DNA of 64,000 nt, from the NCBI GenBank assembly GCA_951812755.1, contig OX638329.1, positions 4,596,522-4,660,521 of the forward strand, in the 5' to 3' direction. The notes under the pieces were generated by a model. That model made no database searches and was not told the origin of the DNA. It was given only the letters and a program-made list of their open reading frames with translations. How positions within the stretch are numbered: the first letter of the stretch is position 1; the number at the start of each line of letters is the position of its first letter. Origin of the DNA: an uncultured Latescibacterota bacterium. GTDB taxonomy: Bacteria > Latescibacterota > UBA2968. Below are positions 1 to 8,009 of this stretch, one piece after another. The position numbers were made by a program, and so were the translations under genes.

Positions 1-597
1 ACCGTCCTACCCTCCCTATTTTACCGCATGGGCAATCCGTCTTACAACCCCGAAAAATTCATGAGCGGCAATCTCAATCTCGAAAACACAGATCCCCTGC
101 ACCCGATGAACCTCAACACCAGCACGACCAATGCCATGGTCATTGAGGACACGGGCGCACTGATCCGCCACCTCGACAACGAAGAACCCCAAGCCAATGC
201 CCAACGGGTCGGCACTATCGGCACATGTATGGGTGGTCGCCACGCCCTTTTCGCAGCGGCAACCTATCCCGACAATGTTTTGGCCTTTGCGTCCATTCAC
301 GGCGGCAAACTCGTCACCGATGCCTCAGACTCGCCTCATCTCGCCATTCCAAAACTCAGAGCCGAAGGCTACTTTGGCTGGGCAGACCAGGATGCCGGCG
401 CGACCGAAGAACACTTACAACTCTACAAAACCGCACTCACCCGCTATGACGTCCCACATCGCATTGACTTTATGCCCGGCGCCCTGCACGGCTATTTCTT
501 TCCCCAGCGGTTAACGCACTACCACGAAGACGCCGCCGAAAAATCATGGGATGCGGTTCTCGACTTATTCGCCCGCACCCTCAAAAGTAAAAAATAA
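1..597 (+). CDS. Dienelactone hydrolase family protein, 3' part
   Basis: Alpha/beta-hydrolase of the dienelactone hydrolase type, which opens lactone or ester bonds in the cytoplasm. The frame is open from the first base, so the gene starts upstream of the window. An internal ATG at 28 is not a convincing start because the residues before it (VLPSLFYR) fit the family. The nucleophile elbow is GTCMGG, with Cys in place of Ser, as is typical for this family. A WADQD stretch and the later LHGYFFP supply the expected Asp and His of the triad. It ends just before a strong terminator. The substrate cannot be read from the sequence. Confidence 0.85.
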   Translation, partial: TVLPSLFYRMGNPSYNPEKFMSGNLNLENTDPLHPMNLNTSTTNAMVIEDTGALIRHLDNEEPQANAQRVGTIGTCMGGRHALFAAATYPDNVLAFASIHGGKLVTDASDSPHLAIPKLRAEGYFGWADQDAGATEEHLQLYKTALTRYDVPHRIDFMPGALHGYFFPQRLTHYHEDAAEKSWDAVLDLFARTLKSKK

Positions 598-627
598 ACC
601 CCGATGAGATCACCGGGGTTTTTATTT
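597..627 (+). terminator. Intrinsic terminator after dienelactone hydrolase gene
   Basis: A 7-bp stem (AACCCCG at 597-603 with CGGGGTT at 614-620) and a 10-base loop are followed by a T-rich tail. The stem begins inside the TAA stop codon. Confidence 0.8.
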
Positions 628-644
628 AGGGATGAAATATGGCG

Positions 645-1067
645 TTACCACAGATGCACATATACGGCGGGGCGCACCTTTTGGCCTGCTGTGCCAGCAG
701 ACAAAAGAGAATCTGCATAAGCCGCATCATTGACCATACGCTCTCGGCTACCCCCCTTCAGAAACAGATGCAAATGCCGATCGGGTTCTGCAACCAGATC
801 ATTGACTGTTTTGCGAAACTCGCCCGGTCCCAAACTGCGTGTAGCAGATCGCCCATCTTCTGAAAACGCCTGACCTCTGGAAGTATATAAAATCACCACA
901 TCTCCTGGTTCGGGATTGTGGTGGTAAACGCGCCACACGGGCTGTGACACATTCAAAATCATAATACCCAGGCACAGCATCAACATCATGATACCCAGAA
1001 ACAACTCTTTGCTCACGTCGTGCGCTTCGGCTTCGGCCACCGCGCGCCGTAAAAAACGTCGCCTCAC
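645..1067 (-). CDS. Single-pass membrane protein in ExbD/TolR position
   Basis: About 140 residues. An arginine-rich cytoplasmic N-terminus is followed by one hydrophobic helix (about residues 20-40, LFLGIMMLMLCLGIMI) and a soluble domain, presumably periplasmic. This is the layout of ExbD/TolR, the partner of an ExbB/TolQ proton channel, and the gene sits directly after such a channel gene. A reading frame from ATG at 1100 would overlap the upstream gene by 37 bases. I prefer GTG at 1067, which gives a GTGA overlap and has GAGGAG upstream. An Asp precedes the helix (HDVS), but the usual Asp inside the helix is not evident. The ExbD assignment is therefore positional, not by clear homology. 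Confidence 0.55.
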   Translation of the reverse strand: MRRRFLRRAVAEAEAHDVSKELFLGIMMLMLCLGIMILNVSQPVWRVYHHNPEPGDVVILYTSRGQAFSEDGRSATRSLGPGEFRKTVNDLVAEPDRHLHLFLKGGSRERMVNDAAYADSLLSAGTAGQKVRPAVYVHLW

Positions 1068-1822
1068 CCTCTTTTCTCCTCTTCGCGCATATCCAACCAT
1101 TTGCGTTCCAGATCAGACATGCGATTTAGCAACATATCATAGCCCTTTCGAAGCGGCAAATAGGCCAGCAAGGCGACGAGCGTTGTCTGAAATGCCAGCA
1201 CCAATCCACCTGCCATATCGCGCAACACCTTAAACGTCTCGGTCGCTTCATCCAGTCGGGTCAGTTCTTCGGCCATCAGCAAAATACCACACACAGTACC
1301 CAAATACCCATAAAACGGAATGCGACTCAAAGCGCGCTGCCCGGACAACAACCGCTCGCCAAACACAGCGAGTAATTCATCTACTGCCTCGTCATCGCGC
1401 GCTTTTAGGTCCGCATAATTCTCGCGGCTCTGGCGAAATTTATCCACCTGCTCCTGGCGCAATGCCGTCAAATTACTTGTTTCTGCACCTTCTGCGCCCA
1501 ATCGCCGCCAAAAATGAATAAACATGACCAGATGCGCTGCCGAACTGCCCAAAACGAGCACATAAGCCGAACGCCCCGTCCACTCAACCCAACCCGAAGC
1601 CGCTGGTGCAAAAAAATAAAAATAAATACCAATACTCGCCACGCCAGCACCGCCCAATCCACCTATTATCGCACCAGGCCAATTGGACTCCTGCAGACCA
1701 AATTGTTTTTCGTAGCCACAAATAGCACTTAAGCGTTGCATCAAAATCAATGCACCTGCTATAGCACACACCACCCAAAAAAGAACCAACGACAACGATT
1801 CAGACCAGTGTAATCCGTACAT
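1064..1822 (-). CDS. MotA/TolQ/ExbB proton-channel family protein
   Basis: 252-residue inner-membrane protein with four likely helices. The signature is in the C-terminal half: GYLGTVCGI, then an AGGLVLAFQTTLVALLAYLP helix. This corresponds to the LGTV-G and TT-rich pore helices of ExbB/TolQ/MotA. A charged cytoplasmic segment (about 110-165) lies between the helix pairs, as in the family. It would use the proton motive force to drive an envelope process. The start ATG overlaps the upstream stop as TAATG, so the three genes 3033-645 form one translationally coupled operon. No TonB, Tol or flagellar genes are nearby to name the partner. Confidence 0.75.
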   Translation of the reverse strand: MYGLHWSESLSLVLFWVVCAIAGALILMQRLSAICGYEKQFGLQESNWPGAIIGGLGGAGVASIGIYFYFFAPAASGWVEWTGRSAYVLVLGSSAAHLVMFIHFWRRLGAEGAETSNLTALRQEQVDKFRQSRENYADLKARDDEAVDELLAVFGERLLSGQRALSRIPFYGYLGTVCGILLMAEELTRLDEATETFKVLRDMAGGLVLAFQTTLVALLAYLPLRKGYDMLLNRMSDLERKWLDMREEEKRG

Positions 1823-3033
1823 TAATCACTCTCTCCCATTAACGATTGCCAGCGTATGGCCACATACAACACATAAATTCCCACTATCAGCGTTGGCAAC
1901 AACAATCCCAATCGCGTGGCCTGACTCGACTGCCCACCCCCACCACCGCGTCTCATCCCCTGCGACTGCACCTGAGCAGTGACTCCCTCATCTTTTGTTT
2001 CACTTTTCATCCCACCGCGTTCTTCAGGAGGGCGATACGCCTGCTCGCGACTGCCGCGATCACTCGCAGTGGGCACCACATCACCCGTAGCAGCAGTTAC
2101 AGCACCTTCTCCTTTTAACGCGCGGCGGTCTGGATAAATCAACTGCTGCTGCACCGCTGGCAACTTCTCCGACCAGGACCGCATATTTTTTGCCACCGGT
2201 GCCGACACCTTTTCAGTCAAAGGCGCGGCTTTTCCCAGTGTCAGCGATGCAGAACGGGCGCGTTCCCGATTGTAACGCGGCACATTGAGATCGCCCTGAC
2301 GCGCTAAATCCTCTCTTAACTTTTCTCGTCGAGCCTGCAAAATAGCGAGTTGCTGGGCAAAGGTATGATAATCCATCGCCTGTTGCCGCGCAGCTATTGA
2401 TCTTGCGGGTGCGCTTTTTGCAAGCGCGCGTTCAATCGCAGCCCGGTCAAACGTGATAGCCATATCTACAACCCCAAACATACGCACGCCCCAAATTGGT
2501 TGTGCGCCGGGAATATCCGGCATTGGATGGGCATAAATAATTTCCGTCACTCGTCCTCCTGTGGTCTCCCATGTCCCATTGGAAACCACAATGGGGTACA
2601 ACCTGCCCGCGCGATCTTTCAGGTATAATCCCCCCAAAAAACCACTCTCCACCCGATCTGTATCCCAACACCGCACGCGCAGGCGATTTTGCCCTTGAAA
2701 ATACAAATCTGGCACGGCCACTTCCACAGGCGTCAACCGGGTCTCGCCCACGGGAAAATCATTGAGCCAAACCCGCGCTTCGTCATCCGCCCAAAAAATC
2801 ATCACAGCCGTCATTCCCTCGGGCAACACGCGCTCGGCACGCGCTTCGGGCAGCTTCTTCAAAACCTCGGCATCTGCCACCTGCATCATTCGCACGAGAC
2901 TATCTACGGCAGCGGACACATCGTTGTATTCTCGTCGAATTGCCAACACATCTGCATGACCGCTTACACAGAGCAAAAGCAACCACAGATGAACACCGAT
3001 AAACACGGATAAAAGGCGAGAAGCGAAAAGCAA
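1822..3033 (-). CDS. Secreted or membrane-anchored protein of unknown function, first gene of the ExbB-like operon
   Basis: 403 residues: an N-terminal signal segment (about 5-27), a beta-rich domain (about 40-190, with VMIFWADDEARVWLND), a charged coiled-coil-like stretch (about 225-255), a low-complexity Gly/Gln region, and one C-terminal helix (LLLPTLIVGIYVLYVAI). No ATG is available. The TTG at 3033 is preceded at good spacing by AAGGGGG, which supports it. I do not recognise the family. Its coupling to the ExbB-like gene suggests it is the periplasmic load or sensor of that system. Part of the signal segment is encoded by an interspersed repeat (2983-3013). Confidence 0.6.
   Translation of the reverse strand: MLFASRLLSVFIGVHLWLLLLCVSGHADVLAIRREYNDVSAAVDSLVRMMQVADAEVLKKLPEARAERVLPEGMTAVMIFWADDEARVWLNDFPVGETRLTPVEVAVPDLYFQGQNRLRVRCWDTDRVESGFLGGLYLKDRAGRLYPIVVSNGTWETTGGRVTEIIYAHPMPDIPGAQPIWGVRMFGVVDMAITFDRAAIERALAKSAPARSIAARQQAMDYHTFAQQLAILQARREKLREDLARQGDLNVPRYNRERARSASLTLGKAAPLTEKVSAPVAKNMRSWSEKLPAVQQQLIYPDRRALKGEGAVTAATGDVVPTASDRGSREQAYRPPEERGGMKSETKDEGVTAQVQSQGMRRGGGGGQSSQATRLGLLLPTLIVGIYVLYVAIRWQSLMGESD
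2983..3013. repeat. CACAGATGAAC-type interspersed repeat, copy 1
   Basis: 31 bases related to 18927-18957 (26 of 31 identical, no gaps). The unit is three loose repeats of an 'AAC-C-GAT' word. This copy lies inside the start of the 1822-3033 gene, where its complement encodes SVFIGVHLW of the signal segment. Confidence 0.6.
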
Positions 3034-3105
3034 CTTACACCCCCTTCTGAATCGGGATTTTCATGATTGCTGGTGCTGTGGCGTGCTGCCTGCCCTGCTC
3101 CCGAT

Positions 3106-3135
3106 CCTTAATTCTTAATTCCTAATTTTTAATTC
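3106..3135. repeat. TTAATTC-type tandem AT repeat, copy 1
   Basis: Imperfect tandem copies of a TTAATTC-TAATT word directly after the stop of the 3139-4263 gene. Related blocks occur at 6503-6532 and 10609-10645. Confidence 0.55.
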
Positions 3136-3138
3136 GCA

Positions 3139-4263
3139 TTAATAATCCGCAAAAGATCCGTCATCTTCATACCAGAACATCCCGCGCAGGCGATAAGATT
3201 CATCGCGCAATGCCTCGAGCGCATCATCGTCCATATCCACCCCTAAACCCGGCTCAGTTGGCAATTCAATAAAACCATCTCGAAAAATCAGAGGCGTCTT
3301 AAACAAGCCTTCTCCACGATTATGACCGCCCTCGCAAATCAACAAATTTGGAATCGTTGCCATCACATGCACCGACGCTGCCACCCCTACAGGCCCGGCC
3401 GCGTTGTGAGGCGCAATCGCCATATTGTGAATCTCTGCCATCCCCGCGATCTTTTTCAATTCCGACATACCTCCACAATGGCGAATATCCGGTTGCAAAA
3501 TCGCGCACATCTCTCGCTCGATGAGTTCACGGAATCCCCAGCGCGTCAAATGCCGTTCGCCCGTGGCAATAGGCACGGTTGTGCCCCGGGACAGCACCAA
3601 TAACGCCTCGTTATTTTCCGGATGACACGGCTCCTCTGCGAACAGTGGACGTAGCGGCTCCAACTCCTTCACCAGAATCGCAGCCATCGTCGGACTCAAT
3701 CGCCGATGCAAATCCACCGCAATATCGACCGAATAGCCCACAGCTTCGCGCACCGCAGCAACGCGCGAAACCATAAAATCGATGGTCTCTGGCGTATCGA
3801 CAAATCTCACCGGACGAGGCGAAGCTCCCATCTTCACAGCGCGAAAACCCTCTGCCACCTTTTGGCTCGCATTCTCTGCACATTCTTCCGGTGTCGTCCC
3901 GCCCGTGCCTGTGTACACGCGGATGCGATCGCGAACTTTTCCACCCAAAAGTTTCCAAACCGGCAGCCCAACCATTTTGCCAAACACATCCCACATCGCC
4001 ATCTCAATCCCACTCAGAGCACCGACCAGCACCGGCATACTCCGGCTATAACTCGAGCGATACATCGCCTGCCAGTGATCTTCGATATTCAGCGGATCTT
4101 TGCCCACCAGATACTCGGCCATATCCTCTACAGCCTGCGCCACCACGCGCCAATGCTCGTAATTCATCGGCTCGCCATACCCCACCAATCCCTCATCCGT
4201 AAACATCTTCAAAACCATCGCCCGACCCCGAATGGGAACCGTCTCAAATCCCGTAATTTTCAT
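3139..4263 (-). CDS. Mandelate racemase/muconate lactonizing enzyme family protein (acid sugar dehydratase-like)
   Basis: 374-residue enolase-superfamily enzyme; members abstract the alpha proton of a carboxylate sugar acid with a Mg ion. The N-terminal capping domain ends near residue 115, followed by the TIM barrel. Metal ligands appear in order as VDLHRR (Asp), FAEEP (Glu) and TGER (Glu). The catalytic His is in APHNAAGP. The motifs resemble the galactonate/gluconate dehydratase branch. ATG at 4263 lies two bases after the stop of the upstream SDR, so I use it rather than the TTG at 4269. Neighbouring SDR and deacetylase genes suggest use of uronic or amino sugars; the exact substrate is open. 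Confidence 0.85.
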   Translation of the reverse strand: MKITGFETVPIRGRAMVLKMFTDEGLVGYGEPMNYEHWRVVAQAVEDMAEYLVGKDPLNIEDHWQAMYRSSYSRSMPVLVGALSGIEMAMWDVFGKMVGLPVWKLLGGKVRDRIRVYTGTGGTTPEECAENASQKVAEGFRAVKMGASPRPVRFVDTPETIDFMVSRVAAVREAVGYSVDIAVDLHRRLSPTMAAILVKELEPLRPLFAEEPCHPENNEALLVLSRGTTVPIATGERHLTRWGFRELIEREMCAILQPDIRHCGGMSELKKIAGMAEIHNMAIAPHNAAGPVGVAASVHVMATIPNLLICEGGHNRGEGLFKTPLIFRDGFIELPTEPGLGVDMDDDALEALRDESYRLRGMFWYEDDGSFADY

Positions 4264-4265
4264 AT

Positions 4266-5123
4266 TCAAAACCCGTTATTGCTTTTTTGTGCTTCTCGGA
4301 TAATCTCTGCAATATCCCCCGCAAACCGAATTTGACTATCATCCTCAGGCGCATATCCCACAACGCGCCTTGCATTGTCGATATTCCAGAACCGGTGCGT
4401 ATTCCCACTAATCCCAAAAAACACCTGAAACGGCACCCCATTTTCATCTTCAATATTCTCTGCCTCAATACTCTTAATCACCAGTTGCGACAAATCCCGC
4501 GCACTCAAATACGCGCCCAATTCCCGGTGCAACTGCTTCAAATCATCCGCCGACTGCCCTTCCATAATGGTATCTCGGGGCGCGCCAATGCGAATATGAA
4601 CACTCTCCAGCCGCTTGCCATTAGTCGCATTACCCGTTGCAAACACAAAAGCCAGATGTTCGTACGACGACTTTGCCCAACCGTAAAAATTATCAGACAG
4701 AGGCAGCATATCAGTCGTGGCAAAATCCATTCGGTCAGACCAGATCAACCGCTCATAAAAATCGCATGCATGATTTGAACTCATCACCACAATGCGTTTC
4801 ACACTCTCTTCGATACATGTTTGGTACACATTGTAGCACATCCGAACATTATCGGACTCCTTCCAATAATCCGTATGTTGCCAATCTACAGTCCCCTTAA
4901 ACCCGCTGTGTACCACAGCATCGGCACCTTGAAAATGGGCGCGATACGCATCCCGATCCGGATTTTCCAAATCCACAACTTGCACGCCTTCAACTTCTTC
5001 TCCCTCGCGATTGGTCGTCTTCACATCCAACAATGTCAGATCGTACCTCTCGCGCAATGTAGGCAACATCCGCCCTGCCACATAGCCCGATGCACCTGTT
5101 AGAACAACCTTTTTCTTCCCCAT
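4266..5123 (-). CDS. NAD-dependent epimerase/dehydratase-type SDR, uronate-dehydrogenase-like
   Basis: 285-residue extended short-chain dehydrogenase. The Rossmann motif GASGYVAG is at residues 10-17, and the active-site YGWAK provides the Tyr/Lys pair. The VVMSSNHACDFY segment resembles the serine region of uronate dehydrogenases, which oxidise hexuronates to lactones. It sits between a NagA-like deacetylase (stop 5135, 11 bases upstream) and an acid-sugar enolase (start 4263). An oxidation-then-dehydration order would fit a uronic-acid route. The assignment to substrate is an inference from motif and context. Confidence 0.75.
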   Translation of the reverse strand: MGKKKVVLTGASGYVAGRMLPTLRERYDLTLLDVKTTNREGEEVEGVQVVDLENPDRDAYRAHFQGADAVVHSGFKGTVDWQHTDYWKESDNVRMCYNVYQTCIEESVKRIVVMSSNHACDFYERLIWSDRMDFATTDMLPLSDNFYGWAKSSYEHLAFVFATGNATNGKRLESVHIRIGAPRDTIMEGQSADDLKQLHRELGAYLSARDLSQLVIKSIEAENIEDENGVPFQVFFGISGNTHRFWNIDNARRVVGYAPEDDSQIRFAGDIAEIIREAQKSNNGF

Positions 5124-5134
5124 ATCGCATTCCT

Positions 5135-6304
5135 TTATTCAGCCTGATAAACAACCTGCCCGCGCACCACCGTCGCCACCACATCCAATTTCTCCTGCCC
5201 TTCTACCCAGCGGAACAGAGATAAACTCGCCTCTTTGCCGACTTCCACAGACCCCACGCGGTCTTCTATTCCCAACAAACGCGCCGGGTTGATCGATGTC
5301 ATTTCAATAGCATCGGATAGCGAAGCGTCTGTAAACCACACGGCATTGGGAATGCCACTGTCCAAAAACAAACCCGCACCCGCCAGATAAGGCGTTCCCG
5401 CCAGAGAAATTTTACCATTGGCGTGCAACTCGCTCTTTCCCAGCCCGCTTTCACCACCGTAAATACCCGGCGACAGGCCAGCGATAGATGCCACATCACT
5501 CACCAGACACAGGCGTTCTTTGCCTTTTGCGCGATAAAAACTCTTCAACACCGCAGGCGGCAGGTGAAACCCGTCGGGAATAATCCCAGCCCACAACGCA
5601 TCTGCCGCGAGTTGTTCCCATATATAATTGGGATGGCGTGGCAACTCGGCATGCGCGCCATTACCCAGATGGGTTGACATTTGGGCACCGGCGGCAACCG
5701 CCTCCTGGATGCGCTCGGGGCTCGCGCCCGAATGACCAATTGAAACAATAACACCCGTTGCAGCCACCTTCTCAATAAATTCCAATGCGCCATCTCGCTC
5801 GGGCGCAAGCGTAAAAATCGCAATGCGTCCACCAGCCGCTTCCTGATACCGCTGAAATTCATCCCAATCCGGATCGCGCACATGCGCCAGGGGATGCGCC
5901 CCGCGGGGACCATCTTCAGATGCAATATAAGGTCCCTCAACGTGAAACCCGACAAAAGACGCACGCGCAACTTCTGATTCCTCGCATGCCTTTGCCAACA
6001 GCGCCAGACCGTGAACCGCATCTTCCTCAGATGAAGTCGTCACCGTGGGACACCACAAACCCGTGCCCGTCCTGTGCATCCACGCCGCCGTCTCCACAAT
6101 TTTCTCCACCGTCAAATCTTTGGCTTTGTAGTTGATCCCACCCACACCATTGACCTGCATATCGAAAATCGCCGGCGCAATCCACACATCGTCTCCACCA
6201 ATCGCATCACCCTTCCCCCCGCGATGAACAGCCGTGATCTGCTCGCCATCTGTTTGCACGGTTACGACCTGCGACGTATCAACCAATTTGCCTCTAAAAT
6301 TCAT
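5135..6304 (-). CDS. nagA: N-acetylglucosamine-6-phosphate deacetylase-like amidohydrolase
   Basis: 389-residue TIM-barrel amidohydrolase. NagA removes acetate from GlcNAc-6-phosphate in the cytoplasm. Visible family motifs are DMQVNGVGG at the first strand (NagA has Q-N instead of HxH), HVEGPY (metal Glu), IGHSGA, STHLGNGAHAE, DGFHLPP, and LVSDVAS carrying the general-base Asp. Length matches NagA. The loop after THLGN differs from the usual THLYNAM, so a related N-acetylated substrate is possible. The start at 6304 has AAGGAG upstream. It is the first gene of the 6304-3139 operon. No NagB or PTS gene is adjacent. Confidence 0.8.
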   Translation of the reverse strand: MNFRGKLVDTSQVVTVQTDGEQITAVHRGGKGDAIGGDDVWIAPAIFDMQVNGVGGINYKAKDLTVEKIVETAAWMHRTGTGLWCPTVTTSSEEDAVHGLALLAKACEESEVARASFVGFHVEGPYIASEDGPRGAHPLAHVRDPDWDEFQRYQEAAGGRIAIFTLAPERDGALEFIEKVAATGVIVSIGHSGASPERIQEAVAAGAQMSTHLGNGAHAELPRHPNYIWEQLAADALWAGIIPDGFHLPPAVLKSFYRAKGKERLCLVSDVASIAGLSPGIYGGESGLGKSELHANGKISLAGTPYLAGAGLFLDSGIPNAVWFTDASLSDAIEMTSINPARLLGIEDRVGSVEVGKEASLSLFRWVEGQEKLDVVATVVRGQVVYQAE

Positions 6305-6502
6305 AGTCTTATCTCCTTTCTCCGCGCTAAACTACGCGATTTTCTGTACTTAATCAAGTGAATCCATCTGCCCACAATTCATTTGTCCATCACCCCATGT
6401 CCACTTATCTTGCACATATCCCCTCAATAGCCCCCACAAAATAGCCTTCGTGCCTGTTATACCAAACTGATGTTGTGCAATACTTCAGACTGTACAATAT
6501 CA

Positions 6503-6532
6503 GTTCTAATTTTTAATTCCTAATTTTAATTT
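6503..6532. repeat. TTAATTC-type tandem AT repeat, copy 2
   Basis: Same imperfect TTAATTCCTAATTTTAATT pattern as 3106-3135. It ends two bases before the start codon at 6535, where a ribosome-binding site would be expected. The rest of the 6305-6534 spacer shows only the Shine-Dalgarno of nagA and nothing else I can name. Confidence 0.5.
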
Positions 6533-6534
6533 CA

Positions 6535-7905
6535 ATGACCCGTTCCCAAACCATTGGCCTCATCCTCGGCCCCGCGCTGGCACTGTTTATTTTTCTCTTC
6601 CCCAGCGACCTCGGCATATCTGCCCGTATGGCACTCGCTTTCACCGCGCTCACCGTTATTTTCTGGACCTTTGAACCCATCCCTATTTCCTACACCGCCA
6701 TCTTCATCCTCACACTCTTCCCACTTCTCGAAATCCTCTCTTTTGAAACCACCTTTCAGGGCTTCTCTGGCAAAGCCGTCTGGCTCGTCTTTGCCGGAAT
6801 GGCATTGAGCCTGGGCATTACCGAAACCCCCCTGGGGGCGCGAATGGCCCAAAGCGTGCTCGGTCGCCTTAGAGGATATCGGCAACTCGTCTTTGGCCTG
6901 CACGTCCTGGGCCTCACAATGGCGCTGTTGATCCCCTCTGGCGTCGTGCGCATCCTCATCTTGATGCCGATGGTCGTCTCTCTGCTCAAAACCCTCGGCG
7001 AAGTCCCTAACTCAAAAATCAGTGCTGGTCTCGTCCTCTCGCTAACCTGCGCCACGTATTACAGCGGCACGGGCATACTAACGGCCAGCGTGCCCAATCT
7101 GGTCATTCTCGGCGTTCTCGAATCGCGCGATATCACAGTCTATTGGAGCGAATGGGCCTATTATCTCTTTCCCATCATTGGCCTCCTGCGCGTTGGCCTG
7201 CTCTACGGCCTTATCCGTTTGCTATTTCGCCCTTCGCAGGAACCCGATCTCTCGGGCCATTCCGCTATCGCCGATGTCCCCGCCCACATGACCGGTCCCG
7301 AAAAAAAAATACTCGGCATACTCATCGCAGGCGTTCTCCTGTGGACAACCGATGTTATACACGGCATACACCCGGTCTATATCGGCCTGGGCCTCGTCCT
7401 CCTCTGCTACCTGCCTGGCTGGGGACCCTTGCCTTTTGACACCATCAAAAAAGTCAATTTCCCCCTTCTCATATTCATCTCCGCGGTTTTTGCCATTGGT
7501 CATGCCCTCGAACAATCCGGCCTCAACCGCACCCTCGCATCCGTATTCATACACCATCTCCAAACAGTTGAAACGCCCATTGCCCAACTCGCCCTTATAG
7601 CTTGTTTGGCTGTGCCATTTGATTTCTTGATGGACACCGCTGCGGTTGGTGGCGTGCTCGCACCCTTCCTGCTCGACCTCGGTCCTCAACTCGGTCTATC
7701 GCCCCTTCCCATCGCCCTCAGTCTGGCAATCGGCACAGGCGTGGTTTTCATCCCCTATCAGGGGGCGCCATTTATTGTCGCATACAGCTTTCGCTATGCC
7801 CGAATGGGCCAATTCGCACTCGTGATGTCGCTGATTTCTCTGGTAACGCTCATCGCGCTGCTTCCACTGACCCTGTTATACTGGCAGATGATTGGCTTTA
7901 TTTGA
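6535..7905 (+). CDS. SLC13/DASS family anion permease
   Basis: 456-residue polytopic membrane protein, about 11-12 helices, of the divalent anion:sodium symporter type that imports dicarboxylates, citrate or sulfate. Family features are PIPISYTAIF near the N-terminus, GFSGKAVWLVFAGMAL, the PSGVVRILILMPM loop, and a C-terminal second half repeating the fold (FIPYQGAPFIVAYSF). No clear Shine-Dalgarno is present before ATG 6535; an AT-rich repeat occupies that place. It lies about 100 bases before the IorA-like gene on the same strand and could supply or export an organic acid for it. Substrate not determined. Confidence 0.75.
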   Translation: MTRSQTIGLILGPALALFIFLFPSDLGISARMALAFTALTVIFWTFEPIPISYTAIFILTLFPLLEILSFETTFQGFSGKAVWLVFAGMALSLGITETPLGARMAQSVLGRLRGYRQLVFGLHVLGLTMALLIPSGVVRILILMPMVVSLLKTLGEVPNSKISAGLVLSLTCATYYSGTGILTASVPNLVILGVLESRDITVYWSEWAYYLFPIIGLLRVGLLYGLIRLLFRPSQEPDLSGHSAIADVPAHMTGPEKKILGILIAGVLLWTTDVIHGIHPVYIGLGLVLLCYLPGWGPLPFDTIKKVNFPLLIFISAVFAIGHALEQSGLNRTLASVFIHHLQTVETPIAQLALIACLAVPFDFLMDTAAVGGVLAPFLLDLGPQLGLSPLPIALSLAIGTGVVFIPYQGAPFIVAYSFRYARMGQFALVMSLISLVTLIALLPLTLLYWQMIGFI

Positions 7906-8009
7906 TTTTATCCCATCGCCCTACAACCCCTTCTCTACTTGACAAATATACCTCCACACACTTTAATATTTCCATTGCTATTACCCGATTTTCATTCAGG
8001 AGTAGAAAA

